A stretch of 64,000 bases of DNA from Serripes groenlandicus (GCA_031761405.1 JASEVX010000003.1:13878973-13942972); one strand, 5' to 3'; numbered from the stretch's first letter, positions 41,350 to 52,648 are shown. The notes: generated from the letters alone by a model not told the origin. Program-made: numbers and translations.

Positions 41350-41562
41350 ACCCTTTCCCACTTATAGACCTTTTCTGAAGCCTCTGTAGCAGATGAATTT
41401 TGAAAACATTGTGGCAAAAGGAGAAATTGCTCATAATGAACAATTTCTCCTTTTGTCACAATTTTTTATTTTTTTTTTAGTAATTATACATTCATTTCTA
41501 GAGAGTTTCCATATCTTGAGTAGATGTTTTCAATGTGATCTGCTGTATGTGGGAAAGAGTTA
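41350..41562 (+). mobile_element. pbM MITE
   Basis: TACCCTTTCCCACTTATAGA left; fully paired hairpin (AGGAGAAATTGCTCATAATG); right TATGTGGGAAAGAGTTAA. Confidence 0.85.
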
Positions 41563-41647
41563 AACAGTGTTCCCCACCTCCTAAAAGGTTATACTGCACC
41601 ACAACCACAGTGATCAGAATGAAGGGTTTGAGTACATTTGAATAAGG

Positions 41648-41859
41648 TTAACCCGTTCCTTCATACGACAATTCTGCAGCAGACGACTCTATAAAATCTC
41701 TATAATTGAATAGATAACCTATGACTAAAAGTGGTTAACATTGTGGCAAAAGCAGAAATTGCTCGTTTTGAGCAATTTCTTCTTTTGTCACTATAATGTT
41801 TTCAAAAAGCTGTCTGCTGCAGAGGCGTCAAAATGCATCTATATGAGGGAAAGGGTTAA
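41648..41859 (-). mobile_element. pbM MITE
   Basis: TTAACCCGTTCCTTCATACG left; hairpin GCTCGTTTTGAGC; right TATGAGGGAAAGGGTTAA; small deletion in the left arm. Confidence 0.9.
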
Positions 41860-42339
41860 AGTTCACAACTATAGCTGATTGACAAAACAATACCCTCCAT
41901 AATAATGATTTGTTGTAAATACTATCAACTCAAACAATAATAGTGTCATTGTCTGTAATTAGATCGGGGAATGATCTCCAGAAATAAGGAGGTAATTTAA
42001 ACACAGGTCTTTGTCCGGCACTAACTTATGAGCGAAAGAAAGCCTTATGTTGTAGTGTACTTGACAGAATAGTCTCGCGGATACGATTCTTATGAGTACC
42101 CACATCATTGGGTTTGGAGAACTGGAAATATGGATTTTAGACGATGAAACTATATAAAGCCCCCCCCCCCCTATAATCTAAAGCTCTGATCTCGCCAACT
42201 ATTTTGATATTGTGACAAAGCGGAGATCATCGCTACAGTAGAAGAACACATGGTGTGAACAGTTTTGATTCAGTTTAATATCAATTCAAATCAATGAATA
42301 TAATTATATGAGACGCGCCTAAAGGTATGGGGCTCTTTT

Positions 42340-42574
42340 TTAACCCTTTCCCTCATACGACAATTGTGCAACAGACAACTTGGAACAAATTTTGTCAAAA
42401 AATAGAAAATCTCTTTAATTGAATGGTTAACCTATGCCTAAAAGTGGATAATATTGTGGCAAAAGGAGAAATGAAATTGCTCGTTTTGAGCAATTTCTTC
42501 CTTTGTCACTATGTTTTCAAAAAGCCGTCTGCTGCAGAGGCGTCAAAAAGCGTCTATAAGAGCGAAAGGGTTAA
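42340..42574 (-). mobile_element. pbM MITE, full copy
   Basis: TTAA both ends; CCCTTTCCCTCATACGACAA; an extra GAAAT in the hairpin arm; right AAGAGCGAAAGGG. Upstream 41880-42330 holds repeat R in reverse (42060-42175) with a short poly(C). Confidence 0.9.
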
Positions 42575-42720
42575 ATGAAAGCGTAAATATTTAGTCAAGT
42601 TGAAAGCAGTGTGGCAAATGGAAAAATTGCTCATCATGACCAATTTCTCCTTTTGCATTACTGTTTTCAAAACTTATCTGCTGAAGATGCATCAAAAGGC
42701 GTGTTAAGATGGAATAGTGT
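42575..42720 (-). mobile_element. pbM MITE, left-truncated
   Basis: AGTCAAGTTGAAAGCAGTGT, TTGCTCATCATGACCAATTT, AAAACTTATCTGCTGAAGAT. Confidence 0.65.
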
Positions 42721-43123
42721 TTTATTCTGATTTTCGTCATTGGTTACATTGGTGTTAAACTCCTTAGGCTACTCTTCTAGCTTTTTGTCAGTAGATGCAA
42801 TAAAGGATTCGGGCATTATTTGCCAATTAATTTGGCAATTTCGTGTTATACTCTTATAACTGTCCCAAAACATACATTTAACCCTTATAATTGCAGTTTA
42901 AAGGGGAAATGTTATTTTTCACCAAATAATCGTTTGAAAAGGGAAATATAAATTGAAAATTGGGTATCTCTTTTCCATGTTCAAAGTAGTTCCGTGACCT
43001 GGTCATGTGATCAATTTCGTTTATCGGAAAATAAATGCAATTCCTTTTAGTCATGTGATCCATTTTAAACTAATCAAATCGGGCGATTCACAGTGCATTT
43101 GAACCAATTGCAATTATGATGCA

Positions 43124-43290
43124 TTAACCCCCCCTTTCCCACTTATAGACGCTTTCTGACGCCTCTGCAGCAAACAACTTTTGAAAACATTGTGACAAAA
43201 GGAGAAATTGCGCATAACAAGCAATTTCTTCTTTTGCCACAATGTTTTCAACTTGTTCAGGCAATTATTTCTTCAGAAGTTTTCCAAGCA
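43124..43290 (+). mobile_element. pbM MITE, right-truncated
   Basis: TTAACCCCCCCTTTCCCACT left (expanded C run); hairpin TTGCGCATAACAAGCAA; stops after CAATGTTTTCAACTTG. Confidence 0.75.
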
Positions 43291-43468
43291 GCTGAATCTA
43301 AAACCTTGGCTAGTACGTGGGGTTGATTTTGTGAAGTCTTCCAAACTGTCTGGCCAGGCTATATACTGTTGTCTACTCAACTCTAAATTTGTATCTTGAT
43401 ATTACTAGAATAGGCAATGAACTCGTTTGATTGCCAAGGGGGATCAAGACCTTTCTAAAAATTCAGCA

Positions 43469-43686
43469 TTAACCCTTTCCCTCATAAGACAATTCTGCAG
43501 CAGACGACTTTGAACATATTTTGTCAAAAAATAGAAAATCTCTATAATTAAATGGATAACCTATGACTAAAAGTGGAAAAAGGAGAAATTGCTTGTTTTG
43601 AGCAATTTCTTCTTTTGTCACTTTGTTTTCAAAAAGCTGTCTGTTGCAGAGGCGTCAGAAAGCATCTATATGAGGGAAAGGCTTAA
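43469..43686 (-). mobile_element. pbM MITE
   Basis: TTAA both ends; CCCTTTCCCTCATAAGACAA; the ACATTGTGGCA block is missing; hairpin GCTTGTTTTGAGC. Confidence 0.9.
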
Positions 43687-43721
43687 AAGGGTAAAAGAGA
43701 TCATGTCAGGTATCATGGTTT

Positions 43722-43921
43722 ACCCTTTCCCATATACAAACACTTTCTGATGCCTCTGCAGCAGACAACATTTTAATAATTGAGCAATTTCTTCTTTTGC
43801 CACAATATTTTCAACTCTATTCAATGATTATCGTGTCTTTCTTTTATATAGAATTATCACATTTGCTGTGAAATTTTACAGTTGTCTGCTGCAGATTTGT
43901 TGTATGAGGGAAAGGGTTAAT
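43722..43921 (+). mobile_element. pbM MITE, left hairpin arm lost
   Basis: TTACCCTTTCCCATATACAA left; TTGAGCAATTTCTTCTTTTG; right TATGAGGGAAAGGGTTAA. Confidence 0.82.
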
Positions 43922-43948
43922 TAATACACACCTTTTGTCATAATCACC

Positions 43949-44245
43949 AAACCTTTCCTGCATTCAGACGCTTTTTATGAAGCATCTACAAAAGCATAGA
44001 AAACAATCTGGCAAAAGTATAAGTGTTCATATAAAGAATGTGCAATAATGTTTTCTACTTTTATTAAATAATTGAACTTATTAGTTACAGCAAATCTGCA
44101 GCAGACGACTTTGAAAACATCGCAACAATAATATGTAAAATCTACCTTCATGAAGACATACTTATTTAATAGATTTGAAAACACTCTGGCAACAGTCGTC
44201 TGCTGCAGAGGCGTCAGAAAGTGTCTATATGTGGGAAAGGGTTAA
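43949..44245. mobile_element. Chimera of two pbM halves
   Basis: 43949-44090 is a decayed + copy (AACCTTTCCTGCATTCAGAC); 44091-44245 is a - type copy (CAGCAAATCTGCAGCAGACG to TATGTGGGAAAGGGTTAA) lacking the hairpin. Confidence 0.65.
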
Positions 44246-44249
44246 TTAA

Positions 44250-45200
44250 AGTAATTACAAGTTGCAAAGATCTGCCCCTTAGTGGATCTGGTACTCAATA
44301 CTGTAGAAATGGTCACTTATTTCATATTCATAAATTATAAATCCAGAATAAAATAAAGTTCAAAACAAATAAAAGCAATCATATAAAGAATTATCATACA
44401 TTGTGGAAATTATTTTTCTCCTTAAAATCTAATAGCTTATTGCTCATTTTAAGAAAAATAACCATTTAAACAAAATTTTATATTAGTGATTTATTAAATT
44501 AAAATTAATTTAAAACAACCTTTATAACAACCTTTATATTTAGAATATTTATTTCAATAATTATTTCACACACTATTGTTGAACAGAGCTGATGCCTATA
44601 GTTCATGTTATGAACTCTTGACCTTCAAACCCTATGTTGTTGGTACTCAAAATAAATGTCTCCCTGAGTTAATACTTTGACAACCCATAATATTTGGTTT
44701 GATTGAGTGATAGGCCAGGTATTGCGGGTATAATTACGACCGTTTTATTCCCCCCTGCAATCTATGTGTGAAGGAATAGGTTTCGACTCGTAAGGGTCTG
44801 TATTGGAACTTGGTCAGTTAATCCAATAGTTTTGTGCATGAAGGGCTTATTTTGTTTCGAACATAGGAAATTCTTTTAATTCAAGAATTTGTATTATGTT
44901 ATATCTTTCGTTTAAGGTCCTAAAATAAGCTTTTCAGTGATTTGAGGAGTTTGATTAGATGCTATTTGTTGTAATTTGTGTTTTAAAGGTAAACAACTGT
45001 GTTACTGTGTTGGATGGATGATATCGGATCATTAATCAATATTGTTTAGTTTTAATTAATTCTTGAAGTGTTTGAATGTTTTTACTTTATATATTAATGT
45101 ACATGAAAGAATTATAAAGTGCATAAGTGACCGAGTATGAAGATTTTATGGATAACATATTTAAAATTAAAAATAAACCATAAAGGATCATAGTTAATTG
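44250..45200. other. AT-rich stretch without recognised features
   Basis: Long A/T runs, dispersed repeat R near 44620-44760 and no ORF of note. I see no RNA gene or exon signal worth calling. Confidence 0.5.
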
Positions 45201-45204
45201 TTAC

Positions 45205-45330
45205 TAACCTTTTCTCAATACAGCACACTTTTGAAAACATTGTGTGAAAAGAAGAAGTGGCTTTTTGAGCAGTTTCTCCATTGCCGTTAATGTTTTTAGA
45301 AGGCATTTGCTGTAGAGGCATCAACTATCA
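45205..45330 (+). mobile_element. pbM MITE remnant
   Basis: ACCTTTTCTCAATACAGCAC, ACATTGTGTGAAAAGAAGAA, GAGCAGTTTCTCCATTGCCG. Confidence 0.55.
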
Positions 45331-45385
45331 TTTGTTACATGTACATGGTTGATAAGATATCAATTAAAATAAGAACGCCTGGTTT

Positions 45386-45622
45386 GACCCTTTCCCACAT
45401 ACAGCAAATTTGCAGCAGAAGGCTTTGAAAACATAGTGACAAAAACCTGTAAAAACACCATAAAAGATAGCTTAATTGTTAAATAAAGTTGAAAACATTG
45501 TGGCCAGAGGCTAAATTGCTCATGATGAGCAATTTCATCTTTTGCCACAATGTTATCAAAAGTCGTCTGCTGCTATTGCGTCAAAATGCGTCAAAATGTG
45601 TCTCCAGGTGTGAAAGTGTTAA
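45386..45622 (-). mobile_element. pbM MITE, full-type
   Basis: TGACCCTTTCCCACATACAG left; hairpin AAATTGCTCATGATGAGCAA; a duplicated GCGTCAAAATG; right AGGTGTGAAAGTGTTAA. Confidence 0.82.
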
Positions 45623-45689
45623 TATGTGCTCTGTTAGAGCACTAATTAAAGTACTCAAGCAGATTAATTCTTATATAAAGAATCTTCTG

Positions 45690-47480
45690 TGTCCAAGTGG
45701 CTTAGGGGTGCAGGAAAAGAACCAACACCCTGGGTTTGGTCAATGCTCCCAGTGGCCATAGTGCCTAGGGTGCAGGAAAAGGACCAACGCCCTGGGTTTG
45801 ATCAATGCTCCCAGTGGCCATAGTGCCTAGGGTGCAGGAAAAGGACCAACGCCCTGTGTTTGATCAATGCTCCCAGTGGCCATAGTGCCTAGGGTGCAGG
45901 AAAAGGACCAACACCCTGGGTTTGATCAATGCTCCCAGTGGTCACAGTGCCTAGGGTGCAGGAAAAGGACCAACACCCTGGGTTTGATCAATGCTCCCAG
46001 TGGTCATAGTGCCTAGGGTGCAGGAAAAGGACCAACGCCCTGGGTTTGATCAATGCTCCCAGTGGTCATAGTGCCTAGGGTGCAGGAAAAGGACCAACGC
46101 CCTGGGTTTGATCAATGCGCCCCATAGTGCCTAGGGTGCTGGAAATGTCTCAGCACCCTGGGTTTTATCAATGCGCCCAGTGGCCATAGTGCCTAGGGTT
46201 CACGAAATGAACCAGCATCCAGGGCTTGATCTATGCTCCCAGTGTCCATAGTGCCTAGGGTGCAGGAAATGGACCAGCCCCTGGGTTTGATCAATGAGCT
46301 CTGTGGCCATAGTGGCTAGGGTGCAGGAAATGGACAAGCCCCTGGGTTTGATCAATGCCCCCAGTGTCCATACTGTCTAGGGTGCAGGAAATGGACCAGC
46401 CCCTGGGTTTGATCAGTGCCCATAGTGTCTAGGGTGCAGGAAATGGACCAGCCCCTGGGTTAGATTAATGCCCCTAGTGTAAGTGTCCATAGTGTCTAGG
46501 GTGCAGCAAATGGACCAGCCCCTGGGTTTGATAAAGGCCCCTAGTGTCCATAGTGTCTAGGGTGCAGCAAATGGACCAGCCCCTGGGTTTGATAAATGGC
46601 CCCAGTGTCCATAGTGCCTAGGGTGCAGGAAATGGACCAGCCCCTGGGTTTGATCAATGCCCCCAGTGGCCATAGTGGCTAGGGTGCAGAAGATGGACCA
46701 GCCCCCTGGGTTTGATCAACTTGCCCCCAGTGTCCATAGTGCCTAGGGTGCGCAGAAGATGGACCAGTCCCCTGGGTTTGATCAATGTCTCCAGTGGCCA
46801 TAGTTCCTAGGGTGCAGCAAATGGACCAGCCCCTGGGTTTGGTCAATGCCCCTAGGGTGCAGCAAATGGACCAGCCCCTGGGTTTGATCAATGCCCCTAG
46901 TGCCTAGGGTGCAGGAAATGGACCAGCCCCTGGGTTTGATCAATGCCCCCAGTGTCCATAGTGCCTAGGGTGCAGCAAATGGACCAGCCCCTGGGTTTGA
47001 TCAATGCCCCAAGTGGCCATAGTGGCTAGGGTGCAGAAGATGGACCAGCCCCCTGGGTTTGATCGACTTGCCCCCAGTGTCCATAGTGCCTAGGGTGCAG
47101 AAGATGGACCAGTCTCTTGGTTTGATCAATGCCCCCAGTGTCCATAGTGTCTAGTACTACTTTAAATGGGCCAGCCCCCCTGGGTTTGATCAATGCCCCT
47201 GTTGCCATAGTGGCTAGGGTGCAGGAATGGATCAGTGCTCTGGGTTTGATCAAAGAGCCCTGTGTCCATAGTGGCTAGGGTGCATGAAATGGATCAGTGC
47301 CCTGGGTTTGATCATTGAGCCCTGTGTCCATAGTGTCTAGGATGCAGGAAATGGATCAGTGCCCTGGGTTTGATCATTGAGCCCTGTGTCCATAGTGGCT
47401 AGGGTGCATGAAATGGATCAGTGCCCTGGGTTTGATCATTGAGCCCTGTGTCCATAGTCAGTCTAGGATGCAGAAAAAAG
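45690..47480 (+). repeat. 62-bp satellite built from a SINE tRNA-like head
   Basis: About 28 units of ATAGTGCCTAGGGTGCAGGA, AATGGACCAGCCCCTGGGTT, TGATCAATGCCCCCAGTGGCC. The first unit (from about 45692) begins GTGTCCAAGTGGCTTAGGGG, close to the family D head GTGGTCGAGTGGTTAG, and each unit keeps a box B-like CTGGGTTTGATC. Two blocks differ (AAAAGGACCAACGCCC early, AATGGACCAGCCCCT later). The array flows into a family D SINE tail at 47495. Minus-strand ORFs here are shadows. Confidence 0.93.
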
Positions 47481-47494
47481 GACCAGGACCATTT

Positions 47495-47635
47495 GTTTGA
47501 TCAATATAAAGCATCCTTGAGCAAGGCCCATTTCTAGTCTAGTACTGGTTTAATTCACACTGGAATCATGACTAAGTGCTTTGCTGTCCTGATAAAACTG
47601 AAATATGTTGAAAATGAAGTAAACTCGTACATCAA
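47495..47635 (+). mobile_element. SINE family D body and tail after the satellite
   Basis: GAGCAAGGCCCATTTCTAGT, CTAGTACTGGTTTAATTCAC, GATAAAACTGAAATATGTTG and AAAATGAAGTAAACTCG. It follows the head array in the right order, so array plus tail look like one SINE whose head was amplified. Confidence 0.72.
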
Positions 47636-47740
47636 TGGGTTCTTATTGCATTGAAAATACAAAACTGTGGGTGTTAAATTTATTTTTAGAATTTTTTATT
47701 TAAACAAACAAATAAAACATCTTTCATAACAGGTAAACTG

Positions 47741-47948
47741 CTACCCCTTTCCCGCATACAACACATCTGCAGCAAACGTCTTTGAACACATTTAGCCAAA
47801 GATATAAAAAATGAAAATGTTATTGAATAAAGTTAAAAAACATGGTGTCTAAAGGAGTAATTAAATAATTTCTCCTTTAACCACAATGTTTTCAATAGTC
47901 GTCTGCTACAGTGGCGTCAGAAAAGCTTCTAATGTAGGAAAGGGTTAA
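47741..47948 (-). mobile_element. pbM MITE
   Basis: ACCCCTTTCCCGCATACAAC left; GTCTGCTACAGTGGCGTCAG; right TGTAGGAAAGGGTTAA. Confidence 0.82.
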
Positions 47949-47996
47949 AGCACAAAAAGATGTTGTACAGTGTGTTAGTGAAGTTTCACTAATCCA

Positions 47997-48204
47997 TTGA
48001 CCCTTTCCCACATAGAGAAGCTTTCTGATGCCTCTGCAGTAGACGACTTTTGAAATCATTGTGGCAAAAGGAGAAATTGCGCATAATGAGCAATTTCTCC
48101 ACTTTCCTGAATGATTTTAACTCTTTACTAATCATACTATCACTTATATTTTGAGCTTGATAATGTCAAAGTCCTCTGCTGCAGATTTATTGTATGTGGG
48201 TTAA
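47997..48204 (+). mobile_element. pbM MITE
   Basis: TTGACCCTTTCCCACATAGA left; hairpin GCGCATAATGAGC (one unmatched base); right TGTATGTGGGTTAA lacking AAAGG. Confidence 0.82.
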
Positions 48205-48334
48205 TACTCCAATATAAGTAAGTGTTAACCCTGCACTAATTGGCCAAAAGGATTATTTTTGGAAGAAAGGATTATTTTTGTAATATAGAAACCTCAAGCT
48301 TATCAGGAATTACCAAATGAGAAAATGTATACGA

Positions 48335-48912
48335 TATTAGTACTTTACTTCTCTTTGAGTCATATTAGCACTTTATTTCTCATTGAGTCATATTAGCACT
48401 TTACTTCTCATTGAGTCATATTAGTACTTTACTTCTCATTGAGTCATATTAGTACTTTACTTCTCATTGAGTCATACTAGTACTTTACTTCTCATTGAGT
48501 CATATTAGTACTTTACTTCTCATTGAGTCATATTAGTACTTTACTTCTCATTGAGTCATATTAGTACTTTACTTCTCGTTGAGTCATACTAGAACTTTAC
48601 TTCTTGTTGAGTCATATTAGTACTTTACTTCTCGTTGAGTCATATTAGTACTTTACTTCTCATTGAGTCATATTTGTACTTTACTTCTTGTTGAGTCATA
48701 TTAGTACTTTACTTCTCGTTGAGTCATATTAGTACTTTACTTCTCGTTGAGTCATATTAGTACTTTACTTCTCATTGAGTCATACTAGGACTTTACTTCT
48801 CATTGAGTCATATTAGTACTTTACTTCTCATTGAGTCATATTAGCACTTTACTTCTCATTGAGTCATATTAGTACTTAACTTCTCATTGAGTCATACTAG
48901 TACTTTACTTCT
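48335..48912 (+). repeat. 28-bp satellite with 20 AP-1 sites
   Basis: Unit TTAGTACTTTACTTCTCATTGAGTCATA read in two parts: TTAGTACTTTACTTCTC and [AG]TTGAGTCATA. I count 20 TGAGTCAT matches. Variation is confined to few positions (CATT/CGTT/TGTT; TATT/TACT). The last unit joins a pbM copy at CTCAT. Confidence 0.96.
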
Positions 48913-49109
48913 CATATAGACACTTTTTGACGCCTCTGCAGCAGACGGCTTTTTGAAAACATAGTGACAAAAGAAGAAATTGCTCAAAACAAGCAATTTC
49001 TCCTTTTGCCACAATGTTTTCCAGTTTAAGTCGCAGAGATTTTCTATTTTTTGACAAAATATGTTCAAAGTCGTCTGCTGCAGAATTGTTGTATGAGGGA
49101 AAGGGTTAA
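48912..49109 (+). mobile_element. pbM MITE, left terminus replaced by satellite
   Basis: Starts at CTCATATAGACACTTTTTGA without TTAACCCTTTCC; hairpin GCTCAAAACAAGC; right end perfect, TTAA 49106-49109. Confidence 0.88.
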
Positions 49110-49257
49110 GGAGCAATTTTTCCTATTGCTACTATGTTTTCAAAAATATTCAACAAAATTTACAAGATTTTCCATAAATTTCTAGATAATTTCAACATTT
49201 CATGACTCAATATTTTCAAGATGTCTGCTGCAGATTTGTAATATGTGGGAAAGGAGT
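49110..49257 (+). mobile_element. pbM MITE, right half
   Basis: GAGCAATTTTTCCTATTGCT to TATGTGGGAAAGG. Confidence 0.7.
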
Positions 49258-49301
49258 CAAAACTTGTCTTCCTGTAACTTTATAACTCTTATTAACTGTC
49301 T

Positions 49302-49534
49302 AAACCCTTTCCCACATACAACAAATCTGCAGCAGACAACTTTGAAAATCATACTCGAAAAAAATTGGAAACTGAGTCCTTTAAATGAAAGTACAATAAT
49401 TGAATAGAGTTGAAAACTTGGTGACAAAAGGAGAAATTTCTTGTTTTGAGCCATTTCTTCTTATGTTGCCATGTTTTCAAAAAGCTGTCTGCTGCAGAGG
49501 CATCAGAAAGCGTCTATATGAAGGAAAGGGGTTA
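49302..49534 (-). mobile_element. pbM MITE, full copy
   Basis: TAAACCCTTTCCCACATACA left; AATTTCTTGTTTTGAGCCAT; right TATGAAGGAAAGGGGTTAA. Confidence 0.88.
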
Positions 49535-49661
49535 AAAGGGTCATTAACTGTCTGCATGTCCCAAATTTTTTCTGCAGATATTTTGAAAGTAGAAGATTAT
49601 TAAAATGCCATATCAGGTAAATAGTTTTAATAAGGGCACCAAGAGTACAATTAAATAGTTC

Positions 49662-49855
49662 TTAACCCTTTCCCACAAAAAGACGCTTTGTGATGCCTCT
49701 GTAGCAGACGACTTTTGAAAACAGTGATACAAAAGGAGAAATTGCTCAAATCAAGCAATTCCTCCATATGCCACAATGTTTTCAACTTTTTCAGTAATCA
49801 TACCTTCATTTAGAAAGTGTTTTCCTATTTTCGTCTAGAAGTTTTCAAAGTTTGA
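49662..49855 (+). mobile_element. pbM MITE, right end lost
   Basis: TTAACCCTTTCCCACAAAAA left; TTGCTCAAATCAAGCAA; stops at GTTTTCAAAGTTTG. Confidence 0.8.
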
Positions 49856-49984
49856 ATAGTTCTTAAATTATGTGTGCATAACATTGGGAAACTTGAAAGA
49901 AACCCAATTCTCTCTAAACAATCTTTTGGGGACTAGAATTAATATAAATTGGTATTAACCCTTAACATGCTGAATTCCTGTAAA

Positions 49985-50190
49985 GTGGGTTTGTTTGTAT
50001 CACGGCATTTCCTTTGTAAGTTACCAGTAGTATACCGGTCTATTTATCCTGGCACCAGCAAGTCAGTCTTTAATGCTAACCCCCACAGCCTTGAGTGCCA
50101 AGGAGGGAATGCCATTACTACAAGTTTTATAGCCTTTGGTTCGACCTGCAGCCTCTTGTACCCAAAGTGGATGCTCTACCACTTACTACA
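49985..50190 (-). mobile_element. tRNA-derived SINE, family B, minus strand
   Basis: On the minus strand: AAGTGGTAGAGCATCCACTT head, CAGGTCGAACC, GTAATGGCATTCCCTCCTTG, GTGCCAGGATAAATAGACCG and ACTGGTAACTTACAAAGG. The 3' tail is eroded. pbM debris follows at 50195-50265. Confidence 0.75.
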
Positions 50191-50378
50191 CAACCATTGC
50201 CACAATATTTTCAAAAGACGGCTGCTGTTGATGCGTCTGCTTGCAGTGGGAAAAGGTTAACAAATGATGATCAAATAATATAGACTGAGATAAAGGCTTT
50301 ATAATAATCTTTGGTCTTAATTATTTGTAGGTGCTGTTTAGCCCCATGTAATATATATCGTAGGCTAAGGTGAGGTTG

Positions 50379-50630
50379 TTTAACCTTTTCCCACAGACAA
50401 TAAAACTGCAGCAGCCGCCTTTTAACTCTTTCCCACATACAGATGCCCACTGACACCTCTGCTGCAGATGACTTTTGAAAAGAAGAAATTGCTCATGAGC
50501 AATTTTTCCTTTTGCCACAATGTTTTCAACTCTATTCAATAATACTTTCATTTATAAAGGTTTTCCATATTTTTCAAAGTTCATTTCAAAGTAAAATGCT
50601 GCAGATTTCTTGTATGTGGGAAAGAATGAT
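50379..50630 (+). mobile_element. pbM MITE preceded by a pbM end fragment
   Basis: 50379-50418 is a left-end scrap (TTAACCTTTTCCCACAGACA). From 50420 a fuller copy runs: TTTAACTCTTTCCCACATAC, hairpin TTGCTCATGAGCAA (no loop), right TGTATGTGGGAAAG. Confidence 0.78.
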
Positions 50631-50659
50631 GGGAAAGCTCTAGAAATGGAAATATAATC

Positions 50660-50845
50660 ATGCAATAAATAGAGTTGAAAACATTTTGGCAAAAGGAGAA
50701 ATTGCTCAATGATGGCAGGTCTATCAACTAATGTAGCTCACATATTAGCATTTTGGCTACTAATACAATAATACCATAAATGTTTTCAAAAGTCGTCTGC
50801 TGCAGATGCGTTTAAATGCATCTGCAAGTGAGATTGGAAGAAAGT
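50660..50845 (-). mobile_element. pbM MITE core with insert
   Basis: GAGTTGAAAACATTTTGGCA, GGAGAAATTGCTCAATGATG, then a segment with GGCAGGTCTATCAACTAATG (repeated near 50892), then ATGTTTTCAAAAGTCGTCTG. Confidence 0.6.
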
Positions 50846-51124
50846 CACATGCAGCAGGATAAGGGTAAAATAAGTACATTTGCCCAATGCAGGCAGGTCT
50901 ATGAATTAATGAAGCTCAGATATTAGCATTTGGGCTATTAATACAATATGTTTTATATGTAGTTGGTCGTAGCTCTTGTAAAGTTAGCTTTGAGTTTTTA
51001 TTGTTTGGAGAGTTGGAATTAAAGATACACATTTTTCCTCTGCCAATATGTAAAAGGTTGACAAAAAGATGCACAGATAATGGAGGAGTGAGCCCTTTGA
51101 TTCACCCTGCCAATGCATGCCACA

Positions 51125-51375
51125 CACCTCCCCGGTGGTGTAGCTGTAGGAGAGCATCAGCCTTGGCTGCGAAAGGTTGCGATTCGATTCTTGGCTCGGT
51201 CATACCAAAGACTTTAAAAATGGTAGTAATGGCCTTCCCTCCCTGTCGCTCAGGATTGAGGGGTTAGCATTACGACTGAGTGACTCTCGCTGGTATCAGC
51301 ATAAATAGACCAGGAGCACTGGTAACTTATTGAGGTAACTGAATAATTGTTGAAAGCAACATAAAACAAACAAAT
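51125..51375 (+). mobile_element. tRNA-derived SINE, family B, full length
   Basis: CGGTGGTGTAGCTGTAGGAG head, box B-like GCGATTCGATTCTTGGC, CATACCAAAGACTTTAAAAA, CAGCATAAATAGACCAGGAG, GAATAATTGTTGAAAGCAAC and ATAAAACAAACAAA. Confidence 0.85.
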
Positions 51376-51475
51376 TAAGAACTTGTCTTTGAGAAGGGTT
51401 AACTCTTTCAATACTGAATATTTAAGATTGACTTGTCCAGCTATACATTTAGAAAAGTCCATAGTCAATTCTAGG

Positions 51476-51650
51476 AAGAGGTAGAGCGTCGGCCTCTCAT
51501 ACAAAAGGTCCCGGGTTCGATGAGCGGGTTGTGCCTTTAGGATTTTTCCATACAAACTTTGCGACTGATCATGTCTTCAGGAAGCAGACATCGAGAGTGG
51601 TTAATATTAGCTTAAAGCTTGTTTCGCAATCTATGTAAAATAAATAAGTT
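51476..51650 (+). mobile_element. tRNA-derived SINE, family A
   Basis: GAGGTAGAGCGTCGGCCTCT, CCCGGGTTCGATGAGCGGGT (box B shortened), GGAAGCAGACATCGAG, TTCGCAATCTATGTAAAATA. Confidence 0.83.
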
Positions 51651-51910
51651 TAAAACTAATTCTAGGAACACTAAGTAAAAATGTTGAATTAAGCAGCCAA
51701 TAGTATATAGAGTCTGATTGGACGGTGTGTGTGTATAGGCTGGCTGTCCATGCTCTATACTGGTGGCACAGGCTTCACAAAATGGATTCCAGCAGTCAAA
51801 GGGTTAAATTTGAAGTGCATATTAATGTTGATTTTTGATTGACCCTCTTTATTTATAACACAATATATATTGACTTAGGTAGAACAACTTGCTTCAAGTC
51901 AACAGGGGTT

Positions 51911-52135
51911 GTTAACCATTTCATACATGCAGATGTATTTTGACATCTCAGCAGTTGAAGACTTTGATAAACATAATTGTTTAAAGAGAAGTTGCTCATT
52001 ATAAGCAATCTCACCTTTTGCCTCAATGCTTTCAAACTCAATTCTGGAAGGATACTTTCATTTATAGACATTTTGTGTATTTTTGCCATTATCTTTTCAA
52101 AGTCTTCTATTACAGTTTGGATGTATTTTGGGTTT
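51911..52135 (+). mobile_element. pbM MITE, diverged
   Basis: TTAACCATTTCATACATGCA left; TTGCTCATTATAAGCAA; right arm decayed. Confidence 0.65.
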
Positions 52136-52226
52136 ACCTGATCAGATATTTTCTGGTAAGTCTGCTTTGAAAATATCTGACAAAAACTATCTGACATCTT
52201 GATGTATGTACATGATCTACAATCCT

Positions 52227-52378
52227 TAACCCTTTCCACATACAAAATACAAAAAATTTACAGCAGACAACTTTAAAACGCATACTGGCAAAATTTTGGA
52301 AAAATGTCCATAAATGGGAGTTTAAATGTTAAATAGAGTTGAAAACATTGCAGCAAAAGGAGTGTGAAAGGGCTTAAC
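52227..52378 (-). mobile_element. pbM MITE, right-deleted
   Basis: TTAACCCTTTCCACATACAA left; AGTTGAAAACATTGCAGCAA; GTGTGAAAGGGCTTAA right. Confidence 0.72.
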
Positions 52379-52416
52379 CTATATCTGACATTGCTTGCCA
52401 CTTCTGCACAGGACCT

Positions 52417-52648
52417 TTAAACCCTTTCCCTCATATAGACGCTTTCTGACGCCTCTGCAGCAGACGGCGTTTTGAAAACATAGTGACAAAAGAAGAAATT
52501 GCACAAAACGTGCAATTTCTCCTTTTGACACAATGTTTTCCACTCTTTGTCATAGTGTTATCCATTCAATTATGGAGATTTTCTATCTTTTGACAAAAAA
52601 CGTTCAAAGTCGTCTGCTGCAGAATTGTCGTATGAGGGAAAGGGTTAA
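52417..52648 (+). mobile_element. pbM MITE, full copy, GCAC/GTGC hairpin
   Basis: TTAA both ends; CCCTTTCCCTCATATAGACG; GCACAAAACGTGC; TATGAGGGAAAGGG. Confidence 0.93.

Noticed and set aside
46679..47253. Proline/glycine-rich ORFs on the minus strand
   Set aside because: Shadows of the SINE-head satellite; frames shift with every unit-length change.
48335..48912. CRISPR-like array of 28-bp repeats
   Set aside because: There are no spacers; it is a simple head-to-tail satellite.
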